Origin: Methylocapsa palsarum
Lineage (GTDB): Bacteria > Pseudomonadota > Alphaproteobacteria > Rhizobiales > Beijerinckiaceae
Length of the DNA stretch: 64,000 nt
Assembly (NCBI RefSeq): GCF_900114285.1
Contig: NZ_FOSN01000004.1
Span: 1 to 64,000, forward strand
Direction of reading: 5' to 3'
A program made the translations under genes and the position numbers. The notes under the pieces are model-generated. The model was not told the origin of the DNA, ran no database searches, and saw nothing but the letters and a program-made list of their open reading frames with translations. Shown here piece by piece: positions 8,084 to 17,566 of this stretch (the first letter of the stretch is position 1; each line of letters starts with the position of its first letter).

Positions 8084-9481
8084 ATGAGTCTAGTCTCTAA
8101 TGAGTCGGCGCTCACTTATTGTCGGTCCAACTCAGCCACCCTGCGCGTCGCGCTCAACTCCCTTTGCAAGGACTGGCGGGTTGTCGCCGCTTCCATTGTC
8201 GTCACGCTTGTCGTCGCCGTCGCCGTCGCCACGCTCGTCAAGCCGAAATATGCAGGCGAGACGCATCTGCTGGTGCCGCTCTCCCCTGACTACGCGGCCC
8301 GTGCAGCGGTGGGTGCGGAAACCGCCGCATCGCCAGCCATGCTGGAAAAGGACGCGATTCTAAAAAGCGAGGTTGAGATCCTAACGGCGCCTTCGCTGGC
8401 GAGGGCCACAATCGAGGACGTTGGCCTTGCGAAGATGTATCCGGGCCTTGCGGAGCCGGGCCTGCGCGCGCGTCTCGCGCAAGTAGTTTTTCAATGGACT
8501 CTGGAGCCAGCGCTTGCCGCCAATCCGCTCGGCGCCGCGACGCTCGCTTTTGCGAAAGATCTCACGGCGACCCCGGATAAGACCGGCAATCTAATTACCG
8601 TCAGCTTCCGTAATGCTGATCCAGCCGTCGCCGCGCTGACGGCAAATACGCTGGTAGCCAACTATCTTAAGAAGCGCGCAGTCCTGTTTGCCGACGTGCA
8701 GTCGCCCGTGGTAGCGATCGAGGCGCAGGCGCTGCGCCAACGCGCCGACGAGGCGGCCCGCGCGGTGGCAGACTTCAAGGCGCGCAACGACATCGCCGAC
8801 CACGCCCTGCAGCGCGACCTGCTGCTGCGCCAGCGCGCCGATATTATGCGGGACAGGCAACTCGGCGAGCTGGATGCCGCGCAGTCGACAGAACGCAGCG
8901 ACGTCCTGCAACACGAGCTCGACGACACCCCAAAAGACATTGTCGCCTATCGTGGCGGGCAGCAGCTTGTCCGGCACGGCCGTCCGAATGTCGTCGACGC
9001 GCTCGAGATCGAACGTGCCCGCGCGCGCCTAGGATACGAGGCTGCGCGGGTGCGCGTCGCAACGGACGACGTGCAGCTTGCCGCTACAGACCGCGACATC
9101 AAGTCTATCGAGACGAAAGCTTTCGAACTGGCGCGTCTCGAGCGCGAGCGCACGCTTGCGGAGGACCATTACATCGCCGCCGCCAAGACTCTCGATGCGC
9201 GCCGTTTCCAGGAAGACGTCAGCTCGCGCGCGGCGGCGAGCGTGCGGGTTATCGACCCTGCGACCCCGCCAGTCGAAGCCGGGAATCAGCGCGCCGTCAT
9301 CATCGCGGCGGGGATCCTGCTCTCCCTCTTCATTGGCGCTCTCGCTGCGGTGTTGTCGGACGTCTTTCGCCGCAGCTTCATCACGCCGGAGAAGCTTGAA
9401 AAGACGCTAGGCCTTCCGGTGCTCTGCGTCATTCCCGTGCTCGACCGGGCACCGGACGGAGCGGGCGCTGCCGGCTCTTGA
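8084..9481 (+). CDS. Wzz/GumC-type polysaccharide co-polymerase
   Basis: A 465-residue inner-membrane protein with the arrangement of chain-length determinants. The first membrane helix is about residues 33-52 (VVAASIVVTLVVAVAVATL). A large periplasmic part follows with long coiled-coil heptads about 210-370 (RQRADEAARAVADFKARND), then a proline-rich turn (RVIDPATPPVEAG) and a second membrane helix about 403-425. It sets polymer length together with a Wzy polymerase. The C-terminal cytoplasmic tail is short and has no kinase domain; the separate kinase-like protein at 7007 may fill that role. GGAGC precedes the ATG. Confidence 0.85.
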   Translation: MSLVSNESALTYCRSNSATLRVALNSLCKDWRVVAASIVVTLVVAVAVATLVKPKYAGETHLLVPLSPDYAARAAVGAETAASPAMLEKDAILKSEVEILTAPSLARATIEDVGLAKMYPGLAEPGLRARLAQVVFQWTLEPALAANPLGAATLAFAKDLTATPDKTGNLITVSFRNADPAVAALTANTLVANYLKKRAVLFADVQSPVVAIEAQALRQRADEAARAVADFKARNDIADHALQRDLLLRQRADIMRDRQLGELDAAQSTERSDVLQHELDDTPKDIVAYRGGQQLVRHGRPNVVDALEIERARARLGYEAARVRVATDDVQLAATDRDIKSIETKAFELARLERERTLAEDHYIAAAKTLDARRFQEDVSSRAAASVRVIDPATPPVEAGNQRAVIIAAGILLSLFIGALAAVLSDVFRRSFITPEKLEKTLGLPVLCVIPVLDRAPDGAGAAGS

Positions 9482-9735
9482 AGCCGCGGCGGCGCGCAGG
9501 TCGGGCCTCCGCCCACAAAGGCATTTTGCCAGATATCACGGTTCTTTTGCCCGACGCAGGCCTTCCTCGCCATTTGAACGCTCGACTGCGCCCGGACGAA
9601 AGAAGGGGCGTCCCGAAGGGCGCTTAGGCCTGGGAGCGAAAGCAACTGGCGTCGCGAACTTTTTGGTTCGACTGAGCGTGAACGCACATTCTCCGATGCC
9701 GCAATAGCGGGAGGGTTCAATAAGGGCGAAGGCGT
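9482..9735. other. Intergenic between convergent genes
   Basis: About 250 bases between the convergent Wzz and exported-protein genes. No gene or clear terminator recognised. Confidence 0.4.
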
Positions 9736-10824
9736 TCACCAAGTCACGCTCCGGACCTTCGCGAGAATGGCGTTCAGATCGTTTTGCAAACCGTAATTCC
9801 AGGCGCGTAGGACGCTATCCGACGTCGCGCATTTTGGTTTCACACGGATCGTCACGCCGGTTCCGCCGCGGTCGACGATAATGAAACCATAGGCTTTCGC
9901 CGCCGTCGCGATCGCTTTGCCTGCTGCGGTTGAGAGGGCTAGCGATGCGACGGAAACCGACGGCGGCAGCGCAAGCCGGGATCCCATCGGCAGCACGCCG
10001 GCGTAGGGTTGCTTGTTGATCAGGCTATCGCGATCGAAAGCGTAGGCTGGATATGCGATCTGCGGCGCGAGCAGTGTAGGCGGGACGGTGATCGCCAGGG
10101 CGTGATTGAGACCAGTAGCGACGTCCTCATCACAGAAGAGCCCGGCGTAGGCAGGCAGCATCGAAGCGGTCTGGCCATTCTGCCATCCATCGCCGGCGCT
10201 CGTGGTCGACGTCGTCGCGTAGGAGAGGGCCACCACCGGCCCCGAGCTCAAGACGATCGTAGCATATGTCTCAAGCGCCGTTCCGACCGGTTGGAACACC
10301 ACCATATGGCCGTCCGTCCCGATCGCTGGTGTCATGCCCGCGCCGATCCGGAAACGGGCGGGCGGCGAAGCAGAGCTGACCGTCTCGTTGTAGGAAGCCG
10401 GCAAAGTCCAAGCGTTTGGCGTCGTCGTCGAGAAGACGTTGCCGCGGTAGGGGAAGCTCGTTTTTGAAGAGGCGAGAATGTCGGCCTCGACAGCCGCGCT
10501 ATTGCCGACACGCTTCCACTCGCCGGTGAAGACTTTGTACCAAGCAAGGGAATTGTAGAGGAGCGGCTGCAGGGGATCGTTCGCCCCGGCCGTATAAATA
10601 GGAATGGTCCAGACGTTCCGCTGGTCCCAGGAATCCACGCCGGCCACTAGACCGGGGTCCGCCGGTTCGGAAGCGTACACGGCGGCCGCTGGTATCGTCG
10701 TGTTCCACACTGATGCGAATGTGAAAGGCCGGTTTTGGGCGCTGGCCTGCCCGGATACCGCCAGCCCAGCCGCAAAGGCGAGAGATCGCGCGAGGCGACG
10801 GCGCGGACGCCTGAAAATTGCCAT
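9736..10824 (-). CDS. Exported protein of unknown function in the polysaccharide locus
   Basis: I do not recognise the family. From the ATG at 10824 the product has 362 residues and a clear Sec signal peptide: basic start MAIFRRPRRRLARS, hydrophobic core, AxA-type cleavage near SGQASA. ATG codons at 10839 and 10881 and a TTG at 10887 are other possible starts; none has a strong ribosome site. The mature part is rich in Ser, Thr, Ala, aromatic residues and Pro, with HALAITVPP and PMGSRLALPP, and looks like a beta-rich secreted protein. It lies opposite to its neighbours inside the locus, so a periplasmic or secreted role in polymer processing is possible but unproven. Confidence 0.6.
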   Translation of the reverse strand: MAIFRRPRRRLARSLAFAAGLAVSGQASAQNRPFTFASVWNTTIPAAAVYASEPADPGLVAGVDSWDQRNVWTIPIYTAGANDPLQPLLYNSLAWYKVFTGEWKRVGNSAAVEADILASSKTSFPYRGNVFSTTTPNAWTLPASYNETVSSASPPARFRIGAGMTPAIGTDGHMVVFQPVGTALETYATIVLSSGPVVALSYATTSTTSAGDGWQNGQTASMLPAYAGLFCDEDVATGLNHALAITVPPTLLAPQIAYPAYAFDRDSLINKQPYAGVLPMGSRLALPPSVSVASLALSTAAGKAIATAAKAYGFIIVDRGGTGVTIRVKPKCATSDSVLRAWNYGLQNDLNAILAKVRSVTW

Positions 10825-11098
10825 AAGAAAAATTTCCATAAAAGCGGATATCTTTTCGTCGATTCCTATAAAGGATCGCATACCCAACAGAACACAAGAT
10901 AATACACAATATTCATCAGATCACTTATGGTTGTTAAATATACGTAGGCGCATTACCAATGCCATTATATTATATTGCTGCGACGCAACAAAATATAGTG
11001 ACATGCTGTTCGTTTGCCTCTACGCTCTCACTTATACTAGCTTAGAGTAAATGGATGCTCTTTTCTAGAGTTTCTGAGCTCTATCGAAGGGGGACGAA

Positions 11099-12220
11099 TT
11101 GCGTATCGCGATGATTGGCTCCCGTGGAGTCGGCTCTAGTTACGGTGGCATCGAGCGGGTGCTTAATGAACTGTGTCCAAGACTTGGAAAACTCGGCTAC
11201 GAAGTCGACGTATTCTCTGATGCTAGGGTGACCTTCGAGGATCACGGTGGAGTGCGCGCAATTCGCGTGCCTTCCCTTGGCGGCAAGCATTTTGAGACGC
11301 TCTCTCGCAGCGTTGTTGCGTTGCGGCGGGCCCTCGGCAATTATGACCTCATTCACCTCCACGCGGTCGGGCCTGGGATTCTGTCGGCAGCGACAAACCT
11401 GTTTGGTCAGCGCTCCCTCGTCACCATTCACGGGCTTGACCAGCAGCGTGACAAATGGGGCGTCGTGGCACGATCCTGTCTCAGTCTCGCCGAACGCACG
11501 CTGGTCGCCAACGCCGACCAGATCACCGTGGTATCCGAAAATCTGCGGCGTTACTTCATCGAGCGCTACAATGTCGCCACGGCGTTCGTTCCGAACGGCA
11601 TGCCAAACAAGCACCGCGTTTCGCCTGGGCCGTCCTTCTCGTCCTTCGGCATTGAGCCTGGACGTTATATTCTCTTCGCGAGCCGCCTGACGCCGGAGAA
11701 GGGCTGCCACGACCTCATAGAGGCGTTCAACAGCCTGACGACTGAAATGAGGCTCGTCATCGCCGGATCCTCCGGCGAGCCTGTCTATCTCGATTCGCTC
11801 CGTCGGGCGGCCAATCCTGACAAGATCGTCTTCGTCGGCCATCAGTCGGGCGACGCTCTCGCCGCCCTCTTCAGCAACGCGCATCTCTTCGTTTTGCCGT
11901 CATACGTGGAAGGCATGTCGATGGCGTTGCTTGAAGCGCTCGGCTACAGAGTTCCCGCGGTCGTCACTGATATTCCCGAAAACCGCGCTGTCGTCGGTGC
12001 CCACGGCTTTTATTTTCAGCCTCGTGACGTCGAAGGGCTGCGCGCTGTGCTCGCGACGTTACTCGACGCCCCGCAGATCCTTGAGGGGGTCGCGCGCAAT
12101 CTTGGCGCGCTTTCCTTGCCCGACTGGGATGTCGTCGCGGAACGCTACGCTCAGCTCTACCGAACCCCGTTGCGCGCAAGGCCGACGATCGCATCGACGC
12201 AGCGGATGGCGGCACGATGA
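11099..12220 (+). CDS. Glycosyltransferase family 4
   Basis: A 373-residue GT-B fold enzyme. The N-terminal acceptor half opens MRIAMIGSRGVGSSYGGIE; the C-terminal donor half has YILFASRLTPEKGCHDLIEA, IVFVGHQSG and the nucleotide-sugar-binding E-x7-E region in SYVEGMSMALLEALGYRVP. It adds a sugar to the lipid-linked repeat unit at the cytoplasmic face of the inner membrane. The start is TTG at 11099 with a GAAGGGGG site. It is the first gene of a plus-strand run whose junctions with the flippase and polymerase genes overlap by 4 bases (ATGA), pointing to one operon. Donor and acceptor sugars are unknown. Confidence 0.85.
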   Translation: MRIAMIGSRGVGSSYGGIERVLNELCPRLGKLGYEVDVFSDARVTFEDHGGVRAIRVPSLGGKHFETLSRSVVALRRALGNYDLIHLHAVGPGILSAATNLFGQRSLVTIHGLDQQRDKWGVVARSCLSLAERTLVANADQITVVSENLRRYFIERYNVATAFVPNGMPNKHRVSPGPSFSSFGIEPGRYILFASRLTPEKGCHDLIEAFNSLTTEMRLVIAGSSGEPVYLDSLRRAANPDKIVFVGHQSGDALAALFSNAHLFVLPSYVEGMSMALLEALGYRVPAVVTDIPENRAVVGAHGFYFQPRDVEGLRAVLATLLDAPQILEGVARNLGALSLPDWDVVAERYAQLYRTPLRARPTIASTQRMAAR

Positions 12221-13455
12221 TTGGATCCGTCGCGCGGGCGCTCCGCGCCAGAGCCGCTCTGCTCTCCGACCGCTTCGGGCGCGAAGCCGGGTTGGTAATG
12301 CTGTCACGCGTTCTGCAGAACGCCAACGGGCTGCTTCTTTCCGTGCTGATCGTCCGTCGTTTTGGCCTCGCCGCAGCGGGCACTCTTACGGTGGCGGCGG
12401 TGGCGGTGACAGTCATCGCGCTTGTCGGAACTTTCGGCCTCCCCTATGTCTTTGCGCGCATGGATGCGCAAATGCGCGTCAAGAACGCTCTTGGCTTCGC
12501 GGCAGCGCTCGCAGTCGTCCCGTTGAGTCTGCCCTTTCTCGTGGCGCTTGGCGCGCTAGCCGCGCAAACACATGAGGAGATGCTGGTCATCGTTCTGCTT
12601 GCGCTCGGCGGTCCGTTCTTCGCACAGGGCAATCTTCTAAACTCGCTACAGGTGCTTCAAGGAAAGGCGGGCGACACCGTCATTGCTCCCGTCGCCAATT
12701 CGCTTGGCCTTGCCGCCGCGGCGCTCTTTGCCTCGAGCTATATCTTATTCGCCGCGATTCTCGCCGCCTTTCGGTTTGGCGGCGTCCTCGTCGCATTCCT
12801 GCGTCTTGAGCGCGCGCCGTTCGACATTCCTCTTTTCATTCGTCAAGCGCGCGAGGGTTGTCGATACCTTGTGGGCGACTCGCTCAATCTTGGCGTCGAT
12901 CAGATCACGGTGCTTATTGTCTCCTATCTCATGAGTCGCGATGATCTCGGCCTGTTCGGATTATGCCGGCAAATCCTCACCGTCGCCGAGACGCCAGGCT
13001 GGTCGCAAATGCAGGCGAAATATCCGACCGTCGTGGCGGATCCCGACGGGGCTATGCCCGAGTTGCGCCGATTGATGCTCCGGCTTGGTGCCACATGTGC
13101 GGTCGGCGCGGCTGTTATTGCTGCTCCACTGGGCCTTATGGTTTTTCATCTGCCGCGCTTCGTCCTGTTTGCGCCGCTGATTCTTGTGTCCACGCCGATC
13201 CGCTATCTGCTCTCAACCTATGATCTGCATCTGCGCGCAATCGGAGCGCTCGGGTCGGTCAACCGCATCTCGTTGATCAGGGCTGCCCTGGCGCTTGCAA
13301 TTGTGCCCGCAGGGGCTGCAATCGGCGGCGCGCTTGGCGCAATCCTCGCGACCGTCCTTCACGTGTCGATCGCCTGCGCCCTCACCGCACGCGCAAGCGC
13401 GTCCTTCGGGCCCCGCGCTGCGCCGAGTTTTGCTGAAGCCGGAGCCGCGCAATGA
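12217..13455 (+). CDS. Wzx-like polysaccharide flippase (MOP superfamily)
   Basis: A 412-residue integral membrane protein with about 12 hydrophobic segments. The start GREAGLVMLSRVLQNANGLL and the FGLAAAGTLTVA segment resemble O-antigen/teichoic-acid exporters of the MOP family. It would flip the undecaprenyl-linked repeat unit to the periplasm. Its ATG overlaps the stop of the GT4 gene by 4 bases and its own stop overlaps the next start in the same way, so translation is coupled. Length is normal for the family. Confidence 0.8.
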   Translation: MIGSVARALRARAALLSDRFGREAGLVMLSRVLQNANGLLLSVLIVRRFGLAAAGTLTVAAVAVTVIALVGTFGLPYVFARMDAQMRVKNALGFAAALAVVPLSLPFLVALGALAAQTHEEMLVIVLLALGGPFFAQGNLLNSLQVLQGKAGDTVIAPVANSLGLAAAALFASSYILFAAILAAFRFGGVLVAFLRLERAPFDIPLFIRQAREGCRYLVGDSLNLGVDQITVLIVSYLMSRDDLGLFGLCRQILTVAETPGWSQMQAKYPTVVADPDGAMPELRRLMLRLGATCAVGAAVIAAPLGLMVFHLPRFVLFAPLILVSTPIRYLLSTYDLHLRAIGALGSVNRISLIRAALALAIVPAGAAIGGALGAILATVLHVSIACALTARASASFGPRAAPSFAEAGAAQ

Positions 13456-14921
13456 GCGCCGAAGCCGCCCTCCCGCGAGCGCCGTCGCCAAGCCTGCGCG
13501 CCCTTTCCGCGTTTCCCCGCATGCGTCGGAGCGTCCTGGCCCGATTGTCCGACCGGCGGCTCTATTGCGGCTATCTGCGCGCCATTCCCGCGATGTGGAT
13601 ATTGGGCGTCCTTACGCCAGCGGGCGCGGTCATGCTGATCAAGCTCGCGGCGGAGCGCTGGCCGAGGGGGGTGATGACCAACGTGATTGTCTGGAGCTGG
13701 TTCGCTATTGGGCTCTCGCAAGCCGCAGCCTCCATTCTGAACGGCGTCGATATCGGAGACTATGGCCGCGGCTTAGCCAACGCGGTAGGTTTCGGCGTCG
13801 TCGGTTGGGCGTTCGGCGGCCTCGCGATCGCCGTCGGCGCAGCGCACAGGCTCGACGACGAACGGTCGATTCGTGCTGTGACCTGGGTTGGCCTTTACAT
13901 GCTGATTTTCGCCGCGATCGCCGCGCTCGGCCATCTCGCTGGAAAGCGCGAACTCTATATATGGCCGACGCCGATCGGAATGCTGTTGCCAAATAGTCCT
14001 TCTGTAACGTTCTACACGGCCGCGCTCATTTATCAGACGGAAGAAACGCTTGGCGAACTTTCAACTCGCCTCGTGCTTTTCTTTCCCTGGGCGCCGGCGC
14101 TGGGTCTCGGGGCGCTGGCGGTGACCTTCATCAGCCTGCTCGAAAGCAATCGATTGTGGCGCCTTCTCGGCGTGGCTGGCGGCGCCGTCGGCGTTGTCTT
14201 CAGCTGGAGCCGGATTGCCATTGGAGCACTGGTCGTCGTCGGCGCGTTCATCGCTTTTATGCGAGCTCCGCGCTTCGTCAAATTCACCGTCATCGGATGC
14301 GCGCTCACAACGCTGTTCGCGCTGCCCTTGTTCGGCATCGATCCGATTGGCGAGATCGCCCAGATACAAGATCGGGTGAATGGCGCGCGGGCCGGATCCA
14401 GTCTCGCTCGTGAGCTTATTTACGACAGGAGCTATGAGGGCTTTCTACAGTCGCCTCTTATCGGTCACGGCTGGATCGGCGAATCCGTGCACTCAAAGGA
14501 GAATTTGCCGATAGGCAGCCACTCCACCATCTATGGCCTGCTCTACACCGGGGGTGCGCCAACTTTCGCGGCCTTTGTCATCGCCATGGGGGCGATCTTG
14601 TTCGGGCTCATCCGGCGCTACCTAACGCTGCGATCTGACGATCCGCGTCGCGCCCACGTCGTCGTCGCTGGCGGTCTCTTTTCATGTCTTGCTCTCTACT
14701 GCCGCTACGAAGCGCTATTCAACCTTACGCTTCCCTGCGTATTTCTCTTCGTCTTCATTGGCGCAGCTCTCGCGCCGCCTTCCAAGGCCGACCGCCGTGG
14801 CTCGCCGGACAGGGGGCGCGCTCTTGCGCGCATCCCCTTACGCACGATGAGCGCGCTTCAACCGAATTACCATCATCGCGGGGCTGATAAGAACGCCTTC
14901 GCGCCAATAGGCCCTATTTAG
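13452..14921 (+). CDS. Wzy/WaaL-like polysaccharide polymerase or O-antigen ligase
   Basis: A 489-residue polytopic membrane protein of about 11-12 helices. A periplasmic loop containing SSLARELIYDRSYEGFLQSP and LIGHGWIGES is followed by IGSHSTIYGLLYTGG, the pattern seen in O-antigen ligase/polymerase (Wzy_C-type) proteins, including an H-S-x-Y/F-like site. It would polymerise or transfer repeat units in the periplasm. The start overlaps the flippase stop (ATGA). Polymerase and ligase cannot be separated by sequence, but the Wzz and Wzx neighbours favour polymerase. Confidence 0.75.
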   Translation: MSAEAALPRAPSPSLRALSAFPRMRRSVLARLSDRRLYCGYLRAIPAMWILGVLTPAGAVMLIKLAAERWPRGVMTNVIVWSWFAIGLSQAAASILNGVDIGDYGRGLANAVGFGVVGWAFGGLAIAVGAAHRLDDERSIRAVTWVGLYMLIFAAIAALGHLAGKRELYIWPTPIGMLLPNSPSVTFYTAALIYQTEETLGELSTRLVLFFPWAPALGLGALAVTFISLLESNRLWRLLGVAGGAVGVVFSWSRIAIGALVVVGAFIAFMRAPRFVKFTVIGCALTTLFALPLFGIDPIGEIAQIQDRVNGARAGSSLARELIYDRSYEGFLQSPLIGHGWIGESVHSKENLPIGSHSTIYGLLYTGGAPTFAAFVIAMGAILFGLIRRYLTLRSDDPRRAHVVVAGGLFSCLALYCRYEALFNLTLPCVFLFVFIGAALAPPSKADRRGSPDRGRALARIPLRTMSALQPNYHHRGADKNAFAPIGPI

Positions 14922-14934
14922 GAGATTCCGTGTA

Positions 14935-15981
14935 ATGTCAACGCCGTTACAAAGTCTTCCTAATAATGCTTGTGAGCCGAGAGCGCAGGGCGGCGAGGGG
15001 TCGAAGCCTTCACTTAGCATTGTCATTCCCGCCTATAACGTCGCACCCTACATCGAGGCTGCGGTTCTCTCGGCGCTGCGCCAAACACTGCATGACATCG
15101 AAGTGATCGTCGTTGACGATGGTTCGACAGATGCGACATCTGTGATCGTGCAATCCCTCGTGGACAAATTGAAGGATCCGCGCCTACTGGTCATACGTCA
15201 GGAAAATGGCGGCCTCTCCGCCGCGCGCAACGCTGGGATCCGCGCCGCTCGCGGCGAGTTCATAGGCCTACTTGACGGCGACGACATCTGGCTTCCCGGG
15301 AAGGCGGTGCTGCACATTGAGGTTATGGTTGTCGATCCCATGATCGGCATTACATTCAGCCACTCCGAATATTTGACGGAGAAAGGCGAGCGCACAGGCC
15401 ACCTTTTGCTTGCGGGCAATCCTCGTCCCTCACTCCACGAAATGATTCGCCGCAACCACTTTGGCAATGGATCGACGGTCGTTGCCCGTCGGGCGTGCTT
15501 CAGGGAGGCGGGGCTGTTCAGGAAGGAGTTGCGGAGCTGCGAGGATTATGAGATGTGGCGACGTATTCTTTGGCTTACATCCTACAGCGCCATTCTTGTG
15601 CCAAAACCACTTACTCTCTACAGAAGACGCGAAAGCAGCCTTTCCTTCAACGCGACAAAGTTTGTCAGCTATGCGGATCAGGCGATGGAAATCCTGCGCC
15701 GCGATATGCCGCATGTTCCAGAACGCATCTTCCGCGCTGGCCATGCTGAACATTACCGTATCGCCGCGTGGAAGGCGCTTTCCAGCGGACATCGAGGCGA
15801 CGCCTTCAACCTCCTTAGACGAGCGGTGGCGCTACGGCCATTGTTGTTCTTCACGGACTGGCGGGCGTTCGGCGCTGCGGTCGGACTTGTTTTGCCGGCG
15901 CTCGCCCGCGAGCACTTCACCGCGGCTGCAAAGGCCCTACAAAAGGACCGATCAAAAATCACTCCACTTGAAGGGATTTGA
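14935..15981 (+). CDS. Glycosyltransferase family 2
   Basis: A 348-residue GT-A enzyme. Visible motifs are SIVIPAYNVAPYIEAAVLSA, the nucleotide site VIVVDDGSTDAT, GGLSAARNAGI and the metal-binding LLDGDDIWLPGK; CEDYEMWRR is the likely catalytic-base region. It acts at the cytoplasmic face on a lipid-linked acceptor. The ATG is 13 bases after the polymerase stop and follows GGAG, consistent with the same operon. Sugar specificity is unknown. Confidence 0.85.
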   Translation: MSTPLQSLPNNACEPRAQGGEGSKPSLSIVIPAYNVAPYIEAAVLSALRQTLHDIEVIVVDDGSTDATSVIVQSLVDKLKDPRLLVIRQENGGLSAARNAGIRAARGEFIGLLDGDDIWLPGKAVLHIEVMVVDPMIGITFSHSEYLTEKGERTGHLLLAGNPRPSLHEMIRRNHFGNGSTVVARRACFREAGLFRKELRSCEDYEMWRRILWLTSYSAILVPKPLTLYRRRESSLSFNATKFVSYADQAMEILRRDMPHVPERIFRAGHAEHYRIAAWKALSSGHRGDAFNLLRRAVALRPLLFFTDWRAFGAAVGLVLPALAREHFTAAAKALQKDRSKITPLEGI

Positions 15982-16180
15982 CGCACTCTGCGGCGTCGCA
16001 ATTATTTCAGGCCGCAACATCTTGCGTCGCAAGGCCTCTCTTTCTGCGCGCTACGTCGCGTCAATTTCAAACCTGTGCGGCGTTTCCCTTTGCAAGAGAG
16101 CGCACCGGACACGGCGACCCCGATGAGGATAGGCGAGGCCCGCGAGTAAAGCTGGGGGCCGAGTTTCTTGGGAGATCAGC

Positions 16181-17416
16181 ATGATTGAGTATGAGGAGAC
16201 GAGGCGCAGTCTACGAGGCCTTGACACGCTCTTCCGCGCCACCGCGCTGGCATGGCGCAGGTCGGATGGAGCGCCAAAGAGTGTAGGGGAGATCCTCAAT
16301 GAGAATAAAGGAAAGGGCCCGGGATTCGACATGGCGCGGCTCGTGCTTGCGCTCGGCGTCCTCTGCTTTCACTCCATTATCACCTCCTACGGGCAGGAAG
16401 CGCAGGATGCGGTCCTCGAGGGACCGTTCAAGCCGCTCTTTCTTGCCACGCTGCCCATGTTCTTCGCCCTCAGCGGCTTCCTGATAGCAGGCAGCCTGAC
16501 GCGGGTGAAGTCGCTCAAGACTTTCATCGTTCACCGCGTACTGCGCATCGTCCCGGCGCTGTCATGCGAGGTCTTTCTGTCGGCGCTCATTCTTGGGCCA
16601 ATTGTGACTGTCTATACATTACCAGCCTATTTTTCGGATCGCGGATTCTTTGAGTATTTTTTCAATATCATCGGGAAAGTTCGTTACTATCTGCCGGGTG
16701 TGTTCCTGGATAACCCGCTTCCCTCGATCGTCAACTTTTCTCTCTGGACAGTGCCGATCGAAATCCAATGCTACATCGGCATTTCCATCCTGATCCTTCT
16801 AGGCGTTGCTGCCAACAAGCGGATGATGCTGGTGGTTTTCGTCGGCGCGGTGCTCGTGCAGGCGGCGGGCGAGGCGCAGGGCGTCTTCGCGCCAAACCCG
16901 AAAGATATTGTCACGCACTACACCCTGTTTGTCTGCTTTATCGGCGGCGTTGCAACCTATCTTTGGCGGGATCATATCAAGCTGACCTATTTTGGCGTCG
17001 TCGCCGCGCTTATCGTGATGGCTGCGTCTTTCTACACGGGTGCCTATTATTTTCCTTCTTCCGCCTGCGCCGCTTACCTTGTCGTCTGTTTCGGCATGAC
17101 CGCGTTTCCTCGCATCCCGCTTCTTTCCAACGGCGACTATTCCTACGGGATTTATCTTTATGGCTGCCCCGTGCAGCAGACGTTGATGCATTATTTCCCA
17201 GGCCAGCAGAACTGGGCCTTCAATCTTGCGCTCGCGATGCCCTTGAGCGTCGCGTTAGCCTATCTATCCTGGAACATGGTTGAGAAGCACGCTCTCTACC
17301 TAAAAGATCACCCGCAGCTACAGCGCTTCATGGCCTATCCGGCAAGAGATCGATATCGCGCCGCGACGAGCTCGTGGCGCCGGAGACTGATCGCCGCCGC
17401 TGGGCGCGGTCGTTAA
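16181..17416 (+). CDS. Acyltransferase 3 family membrane protein
   Basis: A 411-residue protein with about 10 membrane segments. Family signs are GFDMARLVLALGVLCFHS (catalytic-histidine region), FFALSGFLIAGSL and the R-x10-P-A pattern in VHRVLRIVPAL. Members O-acetylate or otherwise acylate surface sugars, using acyl-CoA from the cytoplasm. The gene is the last of the plus-strand polysaccharide run, 200 bases after the GT2. With the thioesterase-like gene at 5873 it suggests an acyl-decorated polymer (inference). Confidence 0.85.
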   Translation: MIEYEETRRSLRGLDTLFRATALAWRRSDGAPKSVGEILNENKGKGPGFDMARLVLALGVLCFHSIITSYGQEAQDAVLEGPFKPLFLATLPMFFALSGFLIAGSLTRVKSLKTFIVHRVLRIVPALSCEVFLSALILGPIVTVYTLPAYFSDRGFFEYFFNIIGKVRYYLPGVFLDNPLPSIVNFSLWTVPIEIQCYIGISILILLGVAANKRMMLVVFVGAVLVQAAGEAQGVFAPNPKDIVTHYTLFVCFIGGVATYLWRDHIKLTYFGVVAALIVMAASFYTGAYYFPSSACAAYLVVCFGMTAFPRIPLLSNGDYSYGIYLYGCPVQQTLMHYFPGQQNWAFNLALAMPLSVALAYLSWNMVEKHALYLKDHPQLQRFMAYPARDRYRAATSSWRRRLIAAAGRGR

Positions 17417-17566
17417 TCGCGCGCGGCGTCTGGCAGATCGAGCAGGGACTCGGCGCTCTTGAGGGACGCCCGTCTCGGTATGCCGGTCTCCGTTCGGGTC
17501 AAGGCAAAACCCGCCTTAATCCCGAAACATACCGTTATTACAACATAATTGGAGAGACAAGGAAAA

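Noticed and set aside
15982-16180. Possible riboswitch in the leader of the acyltransferase gene
   Set aside because: GC-rich with some pairing, but it does not match the conserved core of any riboswitch class I know.
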